Shown here: one piece after another, positions 43,239-58,200 of the stretch | How positions within the stretch are numbered: position 1 is the first letter of the stretch | How the letters are laid out: each line of letters begins with the position of its first letter | Virus record (IMG/VR): IMGVR_UViG_3300021962_000120 | Coordinates: 1-58,892 of that record | Strand: one strand, 5' to 3' | DNA: 58,892 nucleotides | From: a virus | Made by a program: the position numbers and the translations under genes | Notes under the pieces: generated by a model | Told to the model about the DNA's origin: nothing | The model's input: the letters and a program-made list of their open reading frames with translations, nothing else | Database searches by the model: none

Positions 43239-46200
43239 ATGGTTGCAATCGGTCGCAGTAGTCACGCCTTCTTTTTTGACGGCGTGAGCGATTCGGTGAT
43301 TATTCCTCAAGGCCGCTTCACCAAGACGGGTGTAAAGGATGCTGACGGCAACAAACTGATGACCAAGACCCTACAGGGTAGCGGCGACATCGTTTCAATA
43401 AACAATAAAACAATTGCTGATTTCGTCATTGAGGCATGGGTTGTGCCCGATTGTGGGGGTGTAATTGCCCACCGAGAAGGGCAGTTTACCCTTGAAATGG
43501 GAACGGTGGACACTCCCGGCCCCGCTGTGTTTAGCGTTAGTGTGGAGTCCATCGCTGGCCCATCAGTGTTCCGCTTAGCCACAGCCTATGATGCCAGTAC
43601 CCGATGGGATGGCATCGTGTACCCACAACAGGAACACGGTGGTATTCACGATTCGTACAACCGTTACGACACAGGCAATTATGGCGAGGCCACCAACCTC
43701 AACTTCAACAACCGACCGCTGTACCATGTTGTGGCTGGTATCACCAAGAACCGTGTGTTCTTGGCTGTCAACGGCGAGATTGTCTCCGAGCAAGACATTC
43801 CACCCGAAACTCGTCTTGCCCGCTCCACTGAGCATGTGTACCTCGGTGGTAAAGGTGGTGAGTTTCGTGGTGCGATTGAGGCCATCCACTTCTCAAATGA
43901 GTTTGACGAGAACATGCTTCAGCCATCTATGGCGGTGAAGGGACAAACCACCTCGGCTTTGTTCCGCTTTGAAGAGCCGATAGATGTCGTGCAAGAGTCT
44001 TACGAGTTCACCGCCTATACCGTGACCGATGCCAGCACCACGACGCTGACGATGGCGGCGGCTGACGCACAGGCTCTCATCGCTCGTTTGACGGGTAAAG
44101 CATACGATTCATCCTCACCAACTACGACCTTTACATCCACACCGTATAGTATGGGTAATTACAAGGTCGTGGATTACTACACCAACAGTGGCACACCCAC
44201 CACCATTAGCGTACCGCACACCCCTTACAACCTGCTGATTAACCCCGGTGCTATCAACCGCAATACACAGAAGCCTAACCAATCCCCACCCGAAAGGGTG
44301 CGGTTGGAAAGCATCAACGGAAACACAGGCGTTGTCACCTTTAACAGTATTCACATTGACTTCATCAACGGTACGGGCGGCTTGCGAGGTGCCTTGCACA
44401 CCCGAACAACCGATGTGGACAACTACTTCGTGGTCGTTGGGGCTGACTCGTTGATTGACAACGGTACGGGCAAGCCTTACCAGCCACCTCACTACGGAAC
44501 GCAAATCTTTGACAAGACGGGGCAGATGATTCTTGATGAAAGCGATATTGCAAACCACGGTATGGTGTACTCGTCACAAATGGCTACCGACACGGCTACT
44601 AACGCCTACGCCGTGAACTGGCCTGCTGACCTTGACACGCTGTTTCAAGTGGGCCACAGCGGGCGACACACCTTCTCACACATCACGGGCCATGAGTATA
44701 TGCGCCGCTACCCTAAACCAACCGACCTCATCATTGACCAGCAGGTTGACGGCTCGGCTGACATCGTACAAATGGCGTATGACTCTAACACTCGTAACAT
44801 TGACGAGATGTTTGCGATGAACTCGCTAATTGATTTTTACAGCGAAACGCTGGAAGCACCCATCGCCCGCATTGAGAACTCGTCCAGCGTGGCCACCATC
44901 ACGCATAACGGTATGCCAGTGAGCAAGCGTGAACTCATTGCTATTGGCGGTAGCGGATTCAAGTACGCTCCGTTTATGCTTAAAGGCCCAGTGCCCGAAG
45001 TAGGAAGCATTGACGAGAACAACCGTCTGTATCACCTTACTCCCGAAACCGAGAGCCGTGTGGCTCTCTTGCATGTTCCCGACCTTAAGACCAGCCACAA
45101 CCTCGCTCCGTTTGTTGAGGTGCATTACAACGCCATAGACCTCACAGGAGCGAGCATGGGCGAATCCACACCAATGCTCATGGTAGAAAAGACCGTACCA
45201 GCGGGTTCGTTTGACTTGGGTGGCGGCACACGGGTATTGGATGTCATTACCGCTGACCTTGCTAACACCACACTCTATTCACCCGGCGGTGTGATTTACC
45301 TGTCAAACGCCATCAGTGGCTATGGCTCGCTCATGCAGGAGTCGCACACACTGATTGGTGACAACACAGGCGGGCAAGACAGCGATACAGAACTGGATTA
45401 CAGCCGCACGCCCGCCCTGTACACCCCCCCAAACGATGTTAATGCTGAACCAGCCAGCCCACCGTTTGCTGTTGCACGCTCGCACAACAGCAGTACGCAT
45501 CATTCGGTGTACCATCGCCTTGCTATTGAAGCCATGTCGTCAAGTCAAAGTGACACCATCACCGATGAGGGTGCTGGCAAGCGCACACGCCAGCCCACGA
45601 CAGATAAGACAGGCACGGGTGTGTTTGACCTCGGCCCGACCACACATTCAAGTCGTGTGTTTGAGATGTTTAACATCATTGACAATGTGATAATTACTGA
45701 TGAAGCGGGTATCATTGCGAAGATTTTCGTCCAGCCGTCTGTTAAATCACGAGTAAATCAATTGTCGCTGGTGCGTAGCCTACAAAGCGGGGATGTACCC
45801 AACATCGCCAGCATCATGTTCCTCATGAGCCGCTGTCGGGTGCGTGGGGTGTCCAAGCAAGAAAGCCCCGAATCCAACATGTCCACAGTGGTTGTCACGG
45901 CCACGGGCATTGCTGACTCTTTCGTGAATGAGAATGTCTCGGCTGTTGGCAGTGGGTCGCCCGACTCGCATGTAGTAAAGGAGATTGAACCCAACGCTCC
46001 TGTTGTTACGGTTACGCTTGGCGGGCCGGGGCAGGGAGGTGTGAACACCAAGCCCACCTACGACCCAAGCCCACTCATGCGACTTCCCGGCTCCACTCGT
46101 CGCAGTTGTGCAGTGCAGGCACGGGTGGTGGACACCAATACCTCAATTCTTTCAATGAGTGTTGCTCCACTTAACAACGGCTCACCCGACATTAAATCAT

Positions 46201-49200
46201 GGGGAACTATTTGTTTTCCCAAAACTGGCCGTATCTACCTCGCTGATGGTGCCAGTGCTGAATACTTTCTAAAAAATGGGGCTGGATTCCAATTTAACGA
46301 AACAAATGCCATTCAAAATCGTAAGTTCCTTGATGCCGCTGGTGTTGCTTATGCGACCTTCCATGATTGGTGTAACGCTACAGGAGTTATTGAACCAACA
46401 GCCAGCACAGGTACCTATACGACATCGGTGTATGTGTTTAATGACGGTGATTTTGATAATGATTCGCTGGCACAGGATGGTAGCACTGTCAATGACCGCT
46501 TGTTCCAATCCCTTGATACAGTTACGCACGATTATCAGTTGGGTACGCAGTATGCCAGTACCCGTGCAATGGTGGAGATTCCTGTGTTCCCACAGCAGTT
46601 CTTTGACCATACTGAACTCGGCATTTTCCCCGGCCCCGATAACAGCATGAAACTGCATATTGATGCGACCTACACAGCCCACACATGGAATCCTACACCT
46701 GTAGGTCGTCGTGCTGATGACATCGGTGTGGCTGATAAGAGTGCTAATTCAGCCTATTCGTACACTATCAATAACCAAGATTACATTGAATCGGCTACAA
46801 TTTTGCGTGTTGAAAATGCTACTGCAAGCCATACACACCCAAGCACTGGTGCCACAACCCACACTGACCACTTTCACATTTATGTGTCTCATCCTAAAAT
46901 GTTCCCCAATGGGAGTAACACGGATGCGTTTGGTAATCTCAAAGGCATTAACCGTTTGCGTCGTGTTTTCCTTACCAGCGGTGAGTGGGCTGTGTACGAT
47001 AACGACCCCGCAACTGATGGGTACCTGTCCATACCATCCAACGCTACTGGTGGTTATCATGACGGCTATTCGCAGACATTTTTCCAAAATGCCATTGTGG
47101 GAGCGAAATTGCATATCGGTGCAGGTTTCCGTAACGAAACGCTGATTCCTGTTGCTTCCGACCTTGAACTTCCTTCTTCGGATATTGAAGGGCGGTCACC
47201 GTATTACTACGATGCGGCAAACATGAAAACGCAAGGTGGCAACCTTGATTACGGCCTGCGCCAGTATGTGTCGGCTGTTGAGTTCAAGGCTGGCCCGCTG
47301 GCTAACCCCCACGCCCCTCGCACAATTACCAAGTGTGCTACAACTACCATCACTCAAGCAATTGCCGCACCAAGTGGAAACAGCATTATTCTCACACTGG
47401 AAAATGCTTCGCTGTTCCCCGACCCACCGTTTAACCGTAACTCTTCAAACGCTATTGATATTGAAGAGGGTGACCTGTTGTATGTTGGTGAAATTATGCT
47501 TGATACGCCCGTTGAAGTGGCATATTTCAGCAAAAACAACGGCCCAATATCGGAAAACTCCATTCTTGTTGAACCACTAAATGGTGTGTCCATAACGCTT
47601 GGTGACATCATCGGTGTTGAGTTTCGGCTAACAAAGGCTGGACACAACATGGGTATTCTTGATGACCCTGCAAACATCACAGTAGCAGAAGCAAGCACAA
47701 GTCTTACAAAAACGGATGAGATATGGGAAGTGAAAGTAGCGGCGACTTCGGGAAGTACGACAAGTATTGAGATAGCACCTGCAACTCTTACAAATCGCTT
47801 CGCTCATGCTAACACAGTGGGTTTCAACGCACGCAAGGGCGATAAGTTGTACATCTATTCGGGAGGTTCATACAATTATGTTGGCGAAGTAAGTGCAGTA
47901 GTTTCCGACTTAACGCATCCTACAGCATCAAACACTGTTGTAACACTTACCGCAAACAACGCCACTGCGTTAAGTGTTGGTGATGACCTTTACATCAGTT
48001 CAGCCACCGTTATTCAAGAAGATTTTGATGCTATCCTCAATCGCAGTTGGTTGTACCCATATGCACAGGGTGGGCTACGCAATGGTGACACCGTATGGAT
48101 GAACATGACGGTGAACAACCCGCACGCTGTGGAGGGTTTGTTCGCAAAAAGCCGTGGTGTATTTAATGAAAACACCGTATGGAAAGGCTTCAACGGCGGG
48201 CGGGGAACCCTTGACGACAACCCAAGAGACTCCATTCCGCTTGAAAACTTCTTGATTGGCAACTCGTGTCTTGAAACGGCACAAAACTTTGCTCAACATG
48301 TAAACAAGACGGTGGAGATGAACTACGAGGCTATGGGACTGGATGCCAGTCAAGCCCCCACTGTTGCCTACATTGACCCGTATCTATCCACCGATGGAAA
48401 CGCTCGTGTGTTGTTGTTTGATGTAGCCCACGACCGTGAGTTCATTGCTTTCCATGACATTCACATGCAGGTGCAATCCAGTGCGGCTACGCCTACTATT
48501 GGTTACACCCGCAACATCGCTCACGAAACAGGAACCATCAAACTTGACAAGTTCCTTATCAGCACCAACGGTGGTGCGCCGCACTACTTTACCACACAGA
48601 TTGATGTAGCCAATGGTTTCCCTTCACAAAACAAGTATGTTCGTGCTACGCAACAATCAAAGTTCATTGAAAGTGCATACGCTCACAATGTTCCAAACAC
48701 CGTCACACATGACTTGTTGGGTAAAACCACGGCTGGTAGTGATGAAAAATACACAATTGGCGACCCTACAAGTACAGCAAACTCAGCACGGAGAGGAAAG
48801 GGACACGGGCACTTCGTTCACACTGGTTTATTTCACGAGCAAACAAGTAATACGCACACTGTAGGAGATAGCAACCTCCCTCGTGTTCAACCTGCGGTGG
48901 CTTCAGTCTATTATGCCTCACAAGCACATAAGTTGATTCGCAAAGAGAATGATGGCAACGCTTTGTTAAAACGATTGAAAAAGCACCGTGCCGACCAAGA
49001 CCCCAATTTGTTTTCATTAACTGACCCAAGCACCTTGTTTGACACACCCGATGGTACTCGTGTGATTTCGGCTTTCCTTTGTTTGAAAGGCAAACGAAAC
49101 TCCACTCTTGAATTAGCAAACCATGAAGAGTCACGCTTGCAACATCTCAAACACTGGACTCAAATGGATTTCGTGCGCCGTATGACTCTTGACTTGGGTG

Positions 49201-52200
49201 AAGTCGGAGTCAAAGAGGGTGTCACTGACATTGAAGCGGCGGCACGGGAAATGGTGCGCCTCATCAACCAAGGGGGTGCACCTAATGGTCGCACGCACGC
49301 TCGCCGTCCCTCTCAGCAATACCCCGGTGAAAGTGAACGGCTTGACCTTACACGAATCGGTGTGCGTCAAGACATCGCTGATGAAAACAAAGACCCCACC
49401 TCAGCCCACATTAACGCAGACTTTGCCGCCACAGGTTCCACATACGACCCTGCTCCGTTTTGGTATGGCGACATCGCCTTTGACACGCATGACCGTGGTT
49501 CTCACATGGGGTATGTCCGAGCGCACTTAGGTCGGGTGGTTGAGGACATTAACGGTAATGAAGGCTACAGCATTGTCATCCACTCCACCATTCCCGGTGC
49601 ATCGGGTCGTAATTTCTGTGTGTGGCTTGACAACAGCAAGGGCCAATCATCGTATCAGCCGCAATTCCTCATCGGTCACGGTGGCCGTTTCCGCAACTTT
49701 TGGGCACAGCCCGATGAGATATTGGGTGAAAACATGCACCCTGCACCCATGCCACTTAACAAAGACGGGCGACCTTTTGCACCCGTTACGACACTGCGTG
49801 AGTATGTAGCACAGGAAGAACCCGATGAAGCCTTCACCAGTAATCACGATATTACTTCACGACGAAATGAAGTGGCTAATCCCAAGGGGCGCAACATTTC
49901 TGCTCATCTCGGTGGTATGTCGCATAACAGTGTGAACGATGAATCGTTTGAAACGCAAAGCCCATCCACAGCACTCGTCAAAGGATTGCGTGTTGGTAAG
50001 CAGGCCGTAGGTCGTATCAACTTTGGTGGGCTGGTTGCTTCGGGTGTACCCGGCTTTTCACCCATCGCTGGTAAGCATGGTCTTGGTCGCAAAGGTGATT
50101 CGTCGTTTGACAAATTGTACAATGAAGGAATCCAAATTGGAAGCACTTCTCCTTCGGCTATTACAAATTATAGCGGCCATGTCAAGAATACAGAAGTGAT
50201 TGATGATGCAATCGGTGATACTCCACTGTACGGTTTCCGTTTTGCTGACCACCGAGGACAAGGCTACGGTGTGCGTTACATTTACCGCAAAATGGATGAA
50301 GCCTTTGCCAACGATTTGACAACCATTCCTTCCACGCTTGATGATGAAGTGTGCATTTATTTCAACGATGGGGATGTAGCAAAAGGTGGCTTTACCATTG
50401 GACACCACATGTTGGGATATGGTGATGCTACAGGACAAATGGATGTTTCTTTACTCAGTAAAAACAGTTGGCGAGGAAACCAATGGAGAGGTGTTTATGC
50501 GCCATCATTAGGGGTTGATTGTGATATATCGTGGGATGCCAGCGCATCAACATTAGAAGTTTTGTTAGGTGCACCATTTGACACTGGTGCAACTGTTCTT
50601 AATAATCATCCCGATATTCTTGGTTATCTTGGTTTCCCTCGCCAAAACGGTGTTATTCAAATTACTGACCCTTTTACATCAATAACTGGTAGCACTGGTA
50701 ATGTAATTTCATATGAAAGTCGTACTCAATTAGGTACTACTGGTACACATGTGTTTTACGGTGTACGAGGTAATGAGTTCAACGCATCTCATTATTTATC
50801 AGTTTTAGGAGATATATCATTAACTGCTGGTGCAGTAACAATGTTTAACACATCAACAAATCGTATCATTAAAGCCATTATTACACCACGAATCAATTGG
50901 ACAACACTCGTAACTGATGAGTTAATTGCGGCTGTCACGGCTGAGGCTATCAACTTGGTTAATCCCAATGTGCAGGACGGTGTGACTTTTGATTGCCGAC
51001 ACATGTACGCCGCTGACGGGCGCACCTTTGGAGACTGGGGCGTGGCCGCTGACGCTATTCGCATCCGTGCCCACAATCCGCAACGGGGGGCACGCCCGCT
51101 CTCCACCATGTTTGAGGCATCACTTCACCAAGACTTGGGTATTGAGGCACCGCACCTTGAGTTTGGTGAATACGAAAAACTTGACCAAACAAGCAACAGT
51201 CAATGGACGGTTACGGCAAGCAGTGCCCACCATAAACCAGTGAGTGATGCAAACATTAAGGACAATCACCAAAAAGCCGATTGTGGTTATTTGCCTTACA
51301 CTGTGCTACAAATCCGCACAAAGGCCCGTGGTTACCATACCAATACTCCTACACCTGTACTGGTGGATTCGTATAACGACCCAGTGCCTACAAAAACATG
51401 GGCAAACAACCTCAAAGGATTGACTTACACTTCTCGTAGTGGTGACCATATTTTACCAGCAATCAATAATAATATGGCTGTATTTGCTAATCACAATTAT
51501 AGTCCACCTAATAATTTAAGCACTTTTACTCTTCTTGTTGGTGAATATGTTACTGATTTGGTAAAACCCGCTGGACAAGAAAGTGCATCTTTTAGTGGTG
51601 AAACAAAACTTCTTTCTTTTGGTGAAAGAAAAAAAGTATATCATGGAAGTGACAAAATAGCCATAATGAAATCACAACAGGGTGTAAACTCTTTAACAAT
51701 TTTAGAAGTTTCCGATTTATACGCTAATGATGCTTTTATGAATGAGTTTGGTGGCGGAAGTGTAACTGAAGATGGATTACTAATGAGTCATGCTGACATA
51801 AAGTGTAGTGGTATGCGCCTATACGGTAGCGTAGAAAGTGAACCCATCACCTACTTCAAAGGCGGGCGGGACAGCACCGACCACAGTGTACCCCTGTACT
51901 TCGGTGGTGGATTCAGTGGGGTCGTGCTGGATGTCAATGACGGCTCGCAAAACGATTACTCCTCATTTTACACGCACCCGTATTCTACTGGCCCAACAGG
52001 TACAGCGGGCATACAGAACGCTAACGAAATTAGCACAGCATATGCGTTGGTGGACTGTAACGCCCTGCTCGCTTTCTTCCCCGGCACGCCTCTTCTCAAC
52101 CAACATCGTGGTAGCATTAACCCGCCAGCGTACAACCAAGACAATGTATTGTCACCCGACCTTGATGCAGGAACGCTGATAAATCTTATCACTAATCCGA

Positions 52201-55200
52201 GCCATGTAACAGCACGATACGCAAACGGTATTGTTCGCCAACGACCCATTCCTCTTGTTATGCGTATGCCACATCAAACTGCACGCTACACTGACCATAA
52301 AACAAGCACGAAGTATTTCACCACTTACCTCATTTATGGCCCCGGTCAAGCCTTCCCATTCAATGAACCAACATCGGGTCTTGGAGATGTTGAGCCGCAC
52401 CCCGGCTATGTGGTGACTACGGGTAACACATGGAGTAAAGTGCCAGCCAATCTCAATCTACCCAACGAAATTACCAACTCGGATGGTGATTATGGCCCAC
52501 CCAATAGCGTATATCAAACAGACCGACAACGATTTCATTGGCGTACAACACTTAACTGGTCACCAGCACAAGGTATTCCAAACATTGGAGATGGTGTCGG
52601 TTTATACCAACGACCCGAACACGGCTACCATTATGGTGAGCATTTTATCAATCCAGTACCCGGTAAGATTTCTCTCAGTAACGATGCAGATTATCGTAAA
52701 GCACACCCATACCAGCACTGCGCTATGGCGTATTACGGCATAGCCATGAGTGCCGATATGACTTTCCACATGGATGGTGGGTATCACCCCGGCGGCTCGT
52801 GGCTTGACAATCAAATGGCATTCAATCCGCAAATGCAAAAGAATGATTTCACGATTAGCAAAATCAACGGTAACCTCGTGAACCCAACGGCTTTCCGTGT
52901 ATCGGGAGTAATGGCTACCAGTGTGTTAAATGGCTTACTTGGAGAAAGTGCCAGTGACTTTGACCGTGAAATTATCGTAGTTGATGCTACACGCTGTCAA
53001 AACGGAGAAGAACTGGCGACTATCATCGGCCAAGCCATTAACGAAAACCCCGGCAAAGGGGCACTCAAAGCAATGGGTGGTACTTTCATGCCAAGTATGG
53101 GTAACGCTCAACGCCAAGACCGATACGGTTGGATTGAAATGGACTGGAACACGGTGTATGTGAATGACACCGCCACTTCTTCTCAGTCTTACATTGAAGG
53201 TACAATGAGTGGTGGTACCCAAGCATCGCTTGAACAAATCCCTGCGTGTGGTTGGATTCGCACTGATGATGGTGGTCGTCCCGTAGCGGGTGGGGGCATT
53301 TGTCCAGCCTTTGCACCATATCATTCTCGTGAGGTGTATGACAACGGTGGTACATGGACAGTGAGATTTTGGCTTGCACCAAACCGAATCACGGGTAAAG
53401 CACAGTTTGAAGATATAACCACATGGCAGGAAAAGTGCGACTTAATAACACCTGTCACTGTTCCTACTTTTGCTATTGCTCCGCCATACGGTGTTCCAAC
53501 AAAATTGTACATTTGGAGCAAGTCGGGTGTTCACTACTACAACAACGAAAACGATAGCACTCGTGACCACATGACCCGTGTACACTTTAGCGGTCTTGTG
53601 GATGCTCTTGACCGTACACGACCTGTTGGTGCGATGGGGTGGGCTGGTGAGCGTTACTCTTACCTTAACTCACTTAAAGTCGGTACAGAAGGATATGGTG
53701 CAGGGTTGGGTGCATGGCACCCCATATTGGGCTTTTCACCCTACGGGCCAGCCTCAAGTGTGATGAGCACTTTTGGGCATCTTCCTCACTACACACCTAT
53801 GCGTAACGCCCCCGAAGCAACAGGTGTGCTTAATGGTGTGAACAACACAGACACGATGATTACAACAAAGTACACTTGGACATACGCATCAACCAATACC
53901 ACACCAGCCTACTCGTTTACTGACGCTGAAAGTTCAAATTATTTCACTGACCCTGTTCACATTGGTGACAAAAACGCTGTACCTCGTGCCCTTCATCATA
54001 CTCAAGGCGTGTTTAGTCGTGCTTTCCTTGTTATATCGTATGAAGCCGAAATGCCGTTAGTGGCTAAGTATGACCGTGACGGAATCACTGGAACAGGTGA
54101 CTGGTTGGCTGTAGTAAACAAGACCGCTGGTGGTACTGCCGCCGCCGATGCCATCAAGTTTGCTGGTACAGTACAGTGGGATGAGCGCATTCATGGTGTG
54201 GATAGATTTGTTGCGCCTGCCCATGGAGGGCCAAACATTGAGGCTTTGATTCCCCTGCCCGTGACCTTGCCTATTGACGACATTCCATCAGTGCCTTTCC
54301 AAATGCACGGGCCTGTTGTTGATGACAATATATTGTACAATGCTGAACCATGTTACGCAAAGACTGGTGATTTATTCTTTGACCTTGACCAAAGCCCCGG
54401 CAGTTTCTTTTTGGAAGATGCTACTGATGTTGAGCGAAACCTCATCACTGACCTCAAAACAAGTACCAGCACTGAACTTGACCGATACGGAGATGATGCG
54501 AATTATTGGCTTGGAGACACCAACGCTTTCAAAATGAATCAACGCTCACCCGCTCGTAACTTCTCCGTGGAGCATATCGTATGGAAGCGCATGGATGGCG
54601 GTAATCTTTCACTCCCTGCTGTCAACGCTCGTGGACTTGGTGCAGTACCATTTGTTACACGAGTAAACAGTGGAACAGCCTACACCACAGGTGAAAAGTT
54701 GTACGGTATCAACCGCTTCTCATTTGAAACCACGAACAGTGCCATGTTCCCCATTATACAGGCTCAAGAATTGGCCCATCCACAAATCGCCGCCGCACAC
54801 CCCGATGAATTGCGAAATGTATTGGCTATCCCCAATGAAGAAATGCAGTTTGAAGAAGTGCAAGTTGAGGACGACACGGGCCAAGTTCACATTATTGAAG
54901 GTGGTTCGCCATTTGGTACGATTATCCGCACTTTCAACCCTGTTTCCGACCGTAGCGCAGAAGGTCTTGCTCCCGCAACCGCTGGAAGTGGAGTAGAGCC
55001 AAACCTCAAGGTACGCCTTCCCAACCCCGACAGCATTCCCGGTAACCTGCTTGTGCGTGCTGGCTTTGACCGTTTGCAAGCCTACCAAAACGAATCGTTT
55101 GGCACGGGTGGAATGATGCGGCCTATGTCTGCTAACAGTATCAAGCATCTATTTACTGATGAAACAAAAGGGCCACGCCTTGGTGGTACATTTAGCGACC

Positions 55201-58200
55201 ATAACTGGGAACATATCAGCCAAGGTAACTTCCCCGACCCAACTTATTCGGGTTGGGAAACGGCTACAGGCAACGCTCCGCTTGAAACTTCATACGAGTT
55301 GCATGACCGTACACTGTTCTTCCATATCACCAAGAACGGTAACACCCACAGTCACCGATACCCAACTTATTATACGCACGCTGGTGGTGTAACAAACGCT
55401 GAATTAACGGCTGTGTCATACAGCGGCACTACACTTACTGTCAATGCCGCTCCCGATATTTTGTTGTTTAATGAAGCCATTCGTGATGGTCGCAAGTTCT
55501 TGCGCTTGTATGACCCTGTTACTGACCGAGGTGGGGTTGCATCATTTACCAACATTGTTGGCTCCACTTTTACTGGATGTGTTGGAGATGCTGACTTTGA
55601 TGCACTTGTTTCATCCTCAATTACTTCGCTGAAAGTTGTTCCATCGTACTACATTCCAGCAGGCAGTACTCGCTTCTTTGCCGCTCGCCGCCTTCGTGAC
55701 CATGCAGAAGTGAGTGGTAATTCACCCGACATGGTGCATACTCGTTACATCAATTTTTGGACACTGGCTGATACGCTATGTCATACTATCTACGAAATAC
55801 CGCAGATGAGTCCATTGTCTTTGCCTCGTATGGGGCATCACTTTGTCAATCCAACCATGGCAATGCTTCCCGGCCATTTTGCTCACCCTGCCTATCAAGG
55901 TCTGTACAATAAACACCGAGCAATCCGTTCTGCTACAGTGAAAGCGCATGAAACAGCACTAATGGAAGAACAAGACCTTGGTGACCTCAAGACCGATATT
56001 TCAACTACACTTACTGATAAACTGTACGGTTACGATACGCTACACACCTTCGGTGCGCTTACGGCTACACCAAGCGGGCCGAGTGATATTCACGGCGGTG
56101 CTTTCACACTTATGTTTGAATCCAAGATTCGTAGCGATGGGTATGGTGTACTGGCATCGGAAGGAGAGGCTGGTAACATCAACAAGGCTGGTGGACACTC
56201 CATTGTGTTAGAAGCCGCCGCTACCTACACCCTGCGCCATCACTTCCCCGACCCAAGCGAGGTAGGTGCATACCAAATTGTCATTCAGCCTAACATTCAC
56301 AAATCTCAATTGATAGGCTACCATGCCAACGGTGCGGCCACTGGTTTACCCGATGGCACCGTCAATGAACTGACCAGCCAACAGGTCGCACTCGTTGTAG
56401 GTCTGCGTGAACCCGACAGTGCTACGGGTGCGGTCGCTCTTGTATTGGCTGAGGCTACGATGGCTGATGTGCGTGGGTGTGAGGTGTTCATCAATGAACT
56501 CATCCTTGACCACGACCCCGACCACGGTAGCCAATTCACCAACATCCCGCCGTTGATGCTGTACAACGCTTTGGGTGTGCAGGCAACCGAAAGCCCTGCA
56601 TTTGTCAAGCGTTCACTGCCTTACCACCCGCAAATGTTTGACCGCTCTACTCCGGGTATGACGACCAACATCCCGTGGTGGAGTATCATCCACAAAAACG
56701 GCCCCGACCATGCAGACGCTACGGGCTTCCGTCACCTCAACCACCATCGTCTTGACAACTACTACGAGTTCTTGCGTGCAAGCACGGGAAGTATAGCCTG
56801 TCAAATCACACTTGCAGGCTACCCAAGTTTGTACCCCGACTTGTATCACGAGGTGCTTGAGAACATCAGCCTCAACCCTGTGTGTACCGTGGTAAGTTGG
56901 ACATCAACCACCATCACCGTTGATGATGCTCGTGGCTTCCCGCAAATACCCTACTACGGCAACAAGTTGGAATACACGGATGCTAATGGTGTACGACGCA
57001 CTCATACTTACACTGAGCGCAGTGGGTATGATGCTACGAACATGAATGAACCAAAGCAATTCACTATTACTGCCAAGACTTCTTTCACCAGCAATTTAAC
57101 TGCTGGCACGAAGTTGCGCCTTACCCGTGCTTACGACTTCCGCCCTGCTGGTGCTATTTTCACAGATTCCAAGACCAGCATGGTGACTCGCATTCTACCG
57201 CAGATGCTACAGGGTAGCCGAGATACCAACAGCCTGCACATGGCCGATGCATTCTTGTGTTTGTGGCATCCTAACCTTGGGCGACCCCATACCTTCTATT
57301 CCGATTCCAGTCGCACATGGCTCAACCCACTCACCGACCGTGCTGTGGACAAGAAACCACTCAATAGTATGCCCGAACATTTTGAGACTGTACACTACCA
57401 CGATGCCGCATACTACGCCAGCCTCGGCCCATTTGCATTTGACCGTAAGTTTGTAGCACCGCCATATGAAATTAAAGACACCACTGGTAACCCTTCAACG
57501 GTAACTGGGGTAGGTAGTAATTTTGTTAATACTACATTACGAGGTACTGTTTTATCTTCTCTTCTAAAAGTTATCATTGATGGAACAGCATACACCGTTA
57601 GTGGAGGTAGCGGCACACAAATCATTTTCCAAGAAACTGTCAAAGCAACTATACCAATTGGCAGTACAATTCTTATTGATGGTAGCGGAGATTTAGTTAC
57701 CGCCGATGTGTTGGACACGACATACGGAAACCCCTTGTTGATTGCAAACCGATTTGACCCACAAGGTGGACAGGCTGATTCGGGCGATGCGGCAACAAAG
57801 ACCAACCTCAACCATTACTGGCCGTGTGGTAGTCGTGGTGGCCCGCTCATCAGTCGTCTTGACGGGTACGGGTATGTCTCAGCCGCATGGAATTATCCAC
57901 GAGACTACTCGTTTGATGGCCCAGTATGGACTGACGCTGATGATACTGGTAGCGGTTACACGGTGCTCAACGGTGTTAGTAATACCTCTTACGACAGTAT
58001 CAGCGACCCTACCCGCACCCGCCCATTTGGTTATCGTATTGGTCTGCGCCAACCGTACAACAAACCACAATGGTCGTTGTATGGTATGCGTGCATTCCGT
58101 GAGGCGGCTGTAACGACTACGAACAATGTCGTAGGTTATCCACACGGGCCACTTGTGCAAGGTGAAACTGAAACATGGACATACGCAGGCGGGAGTGGCC

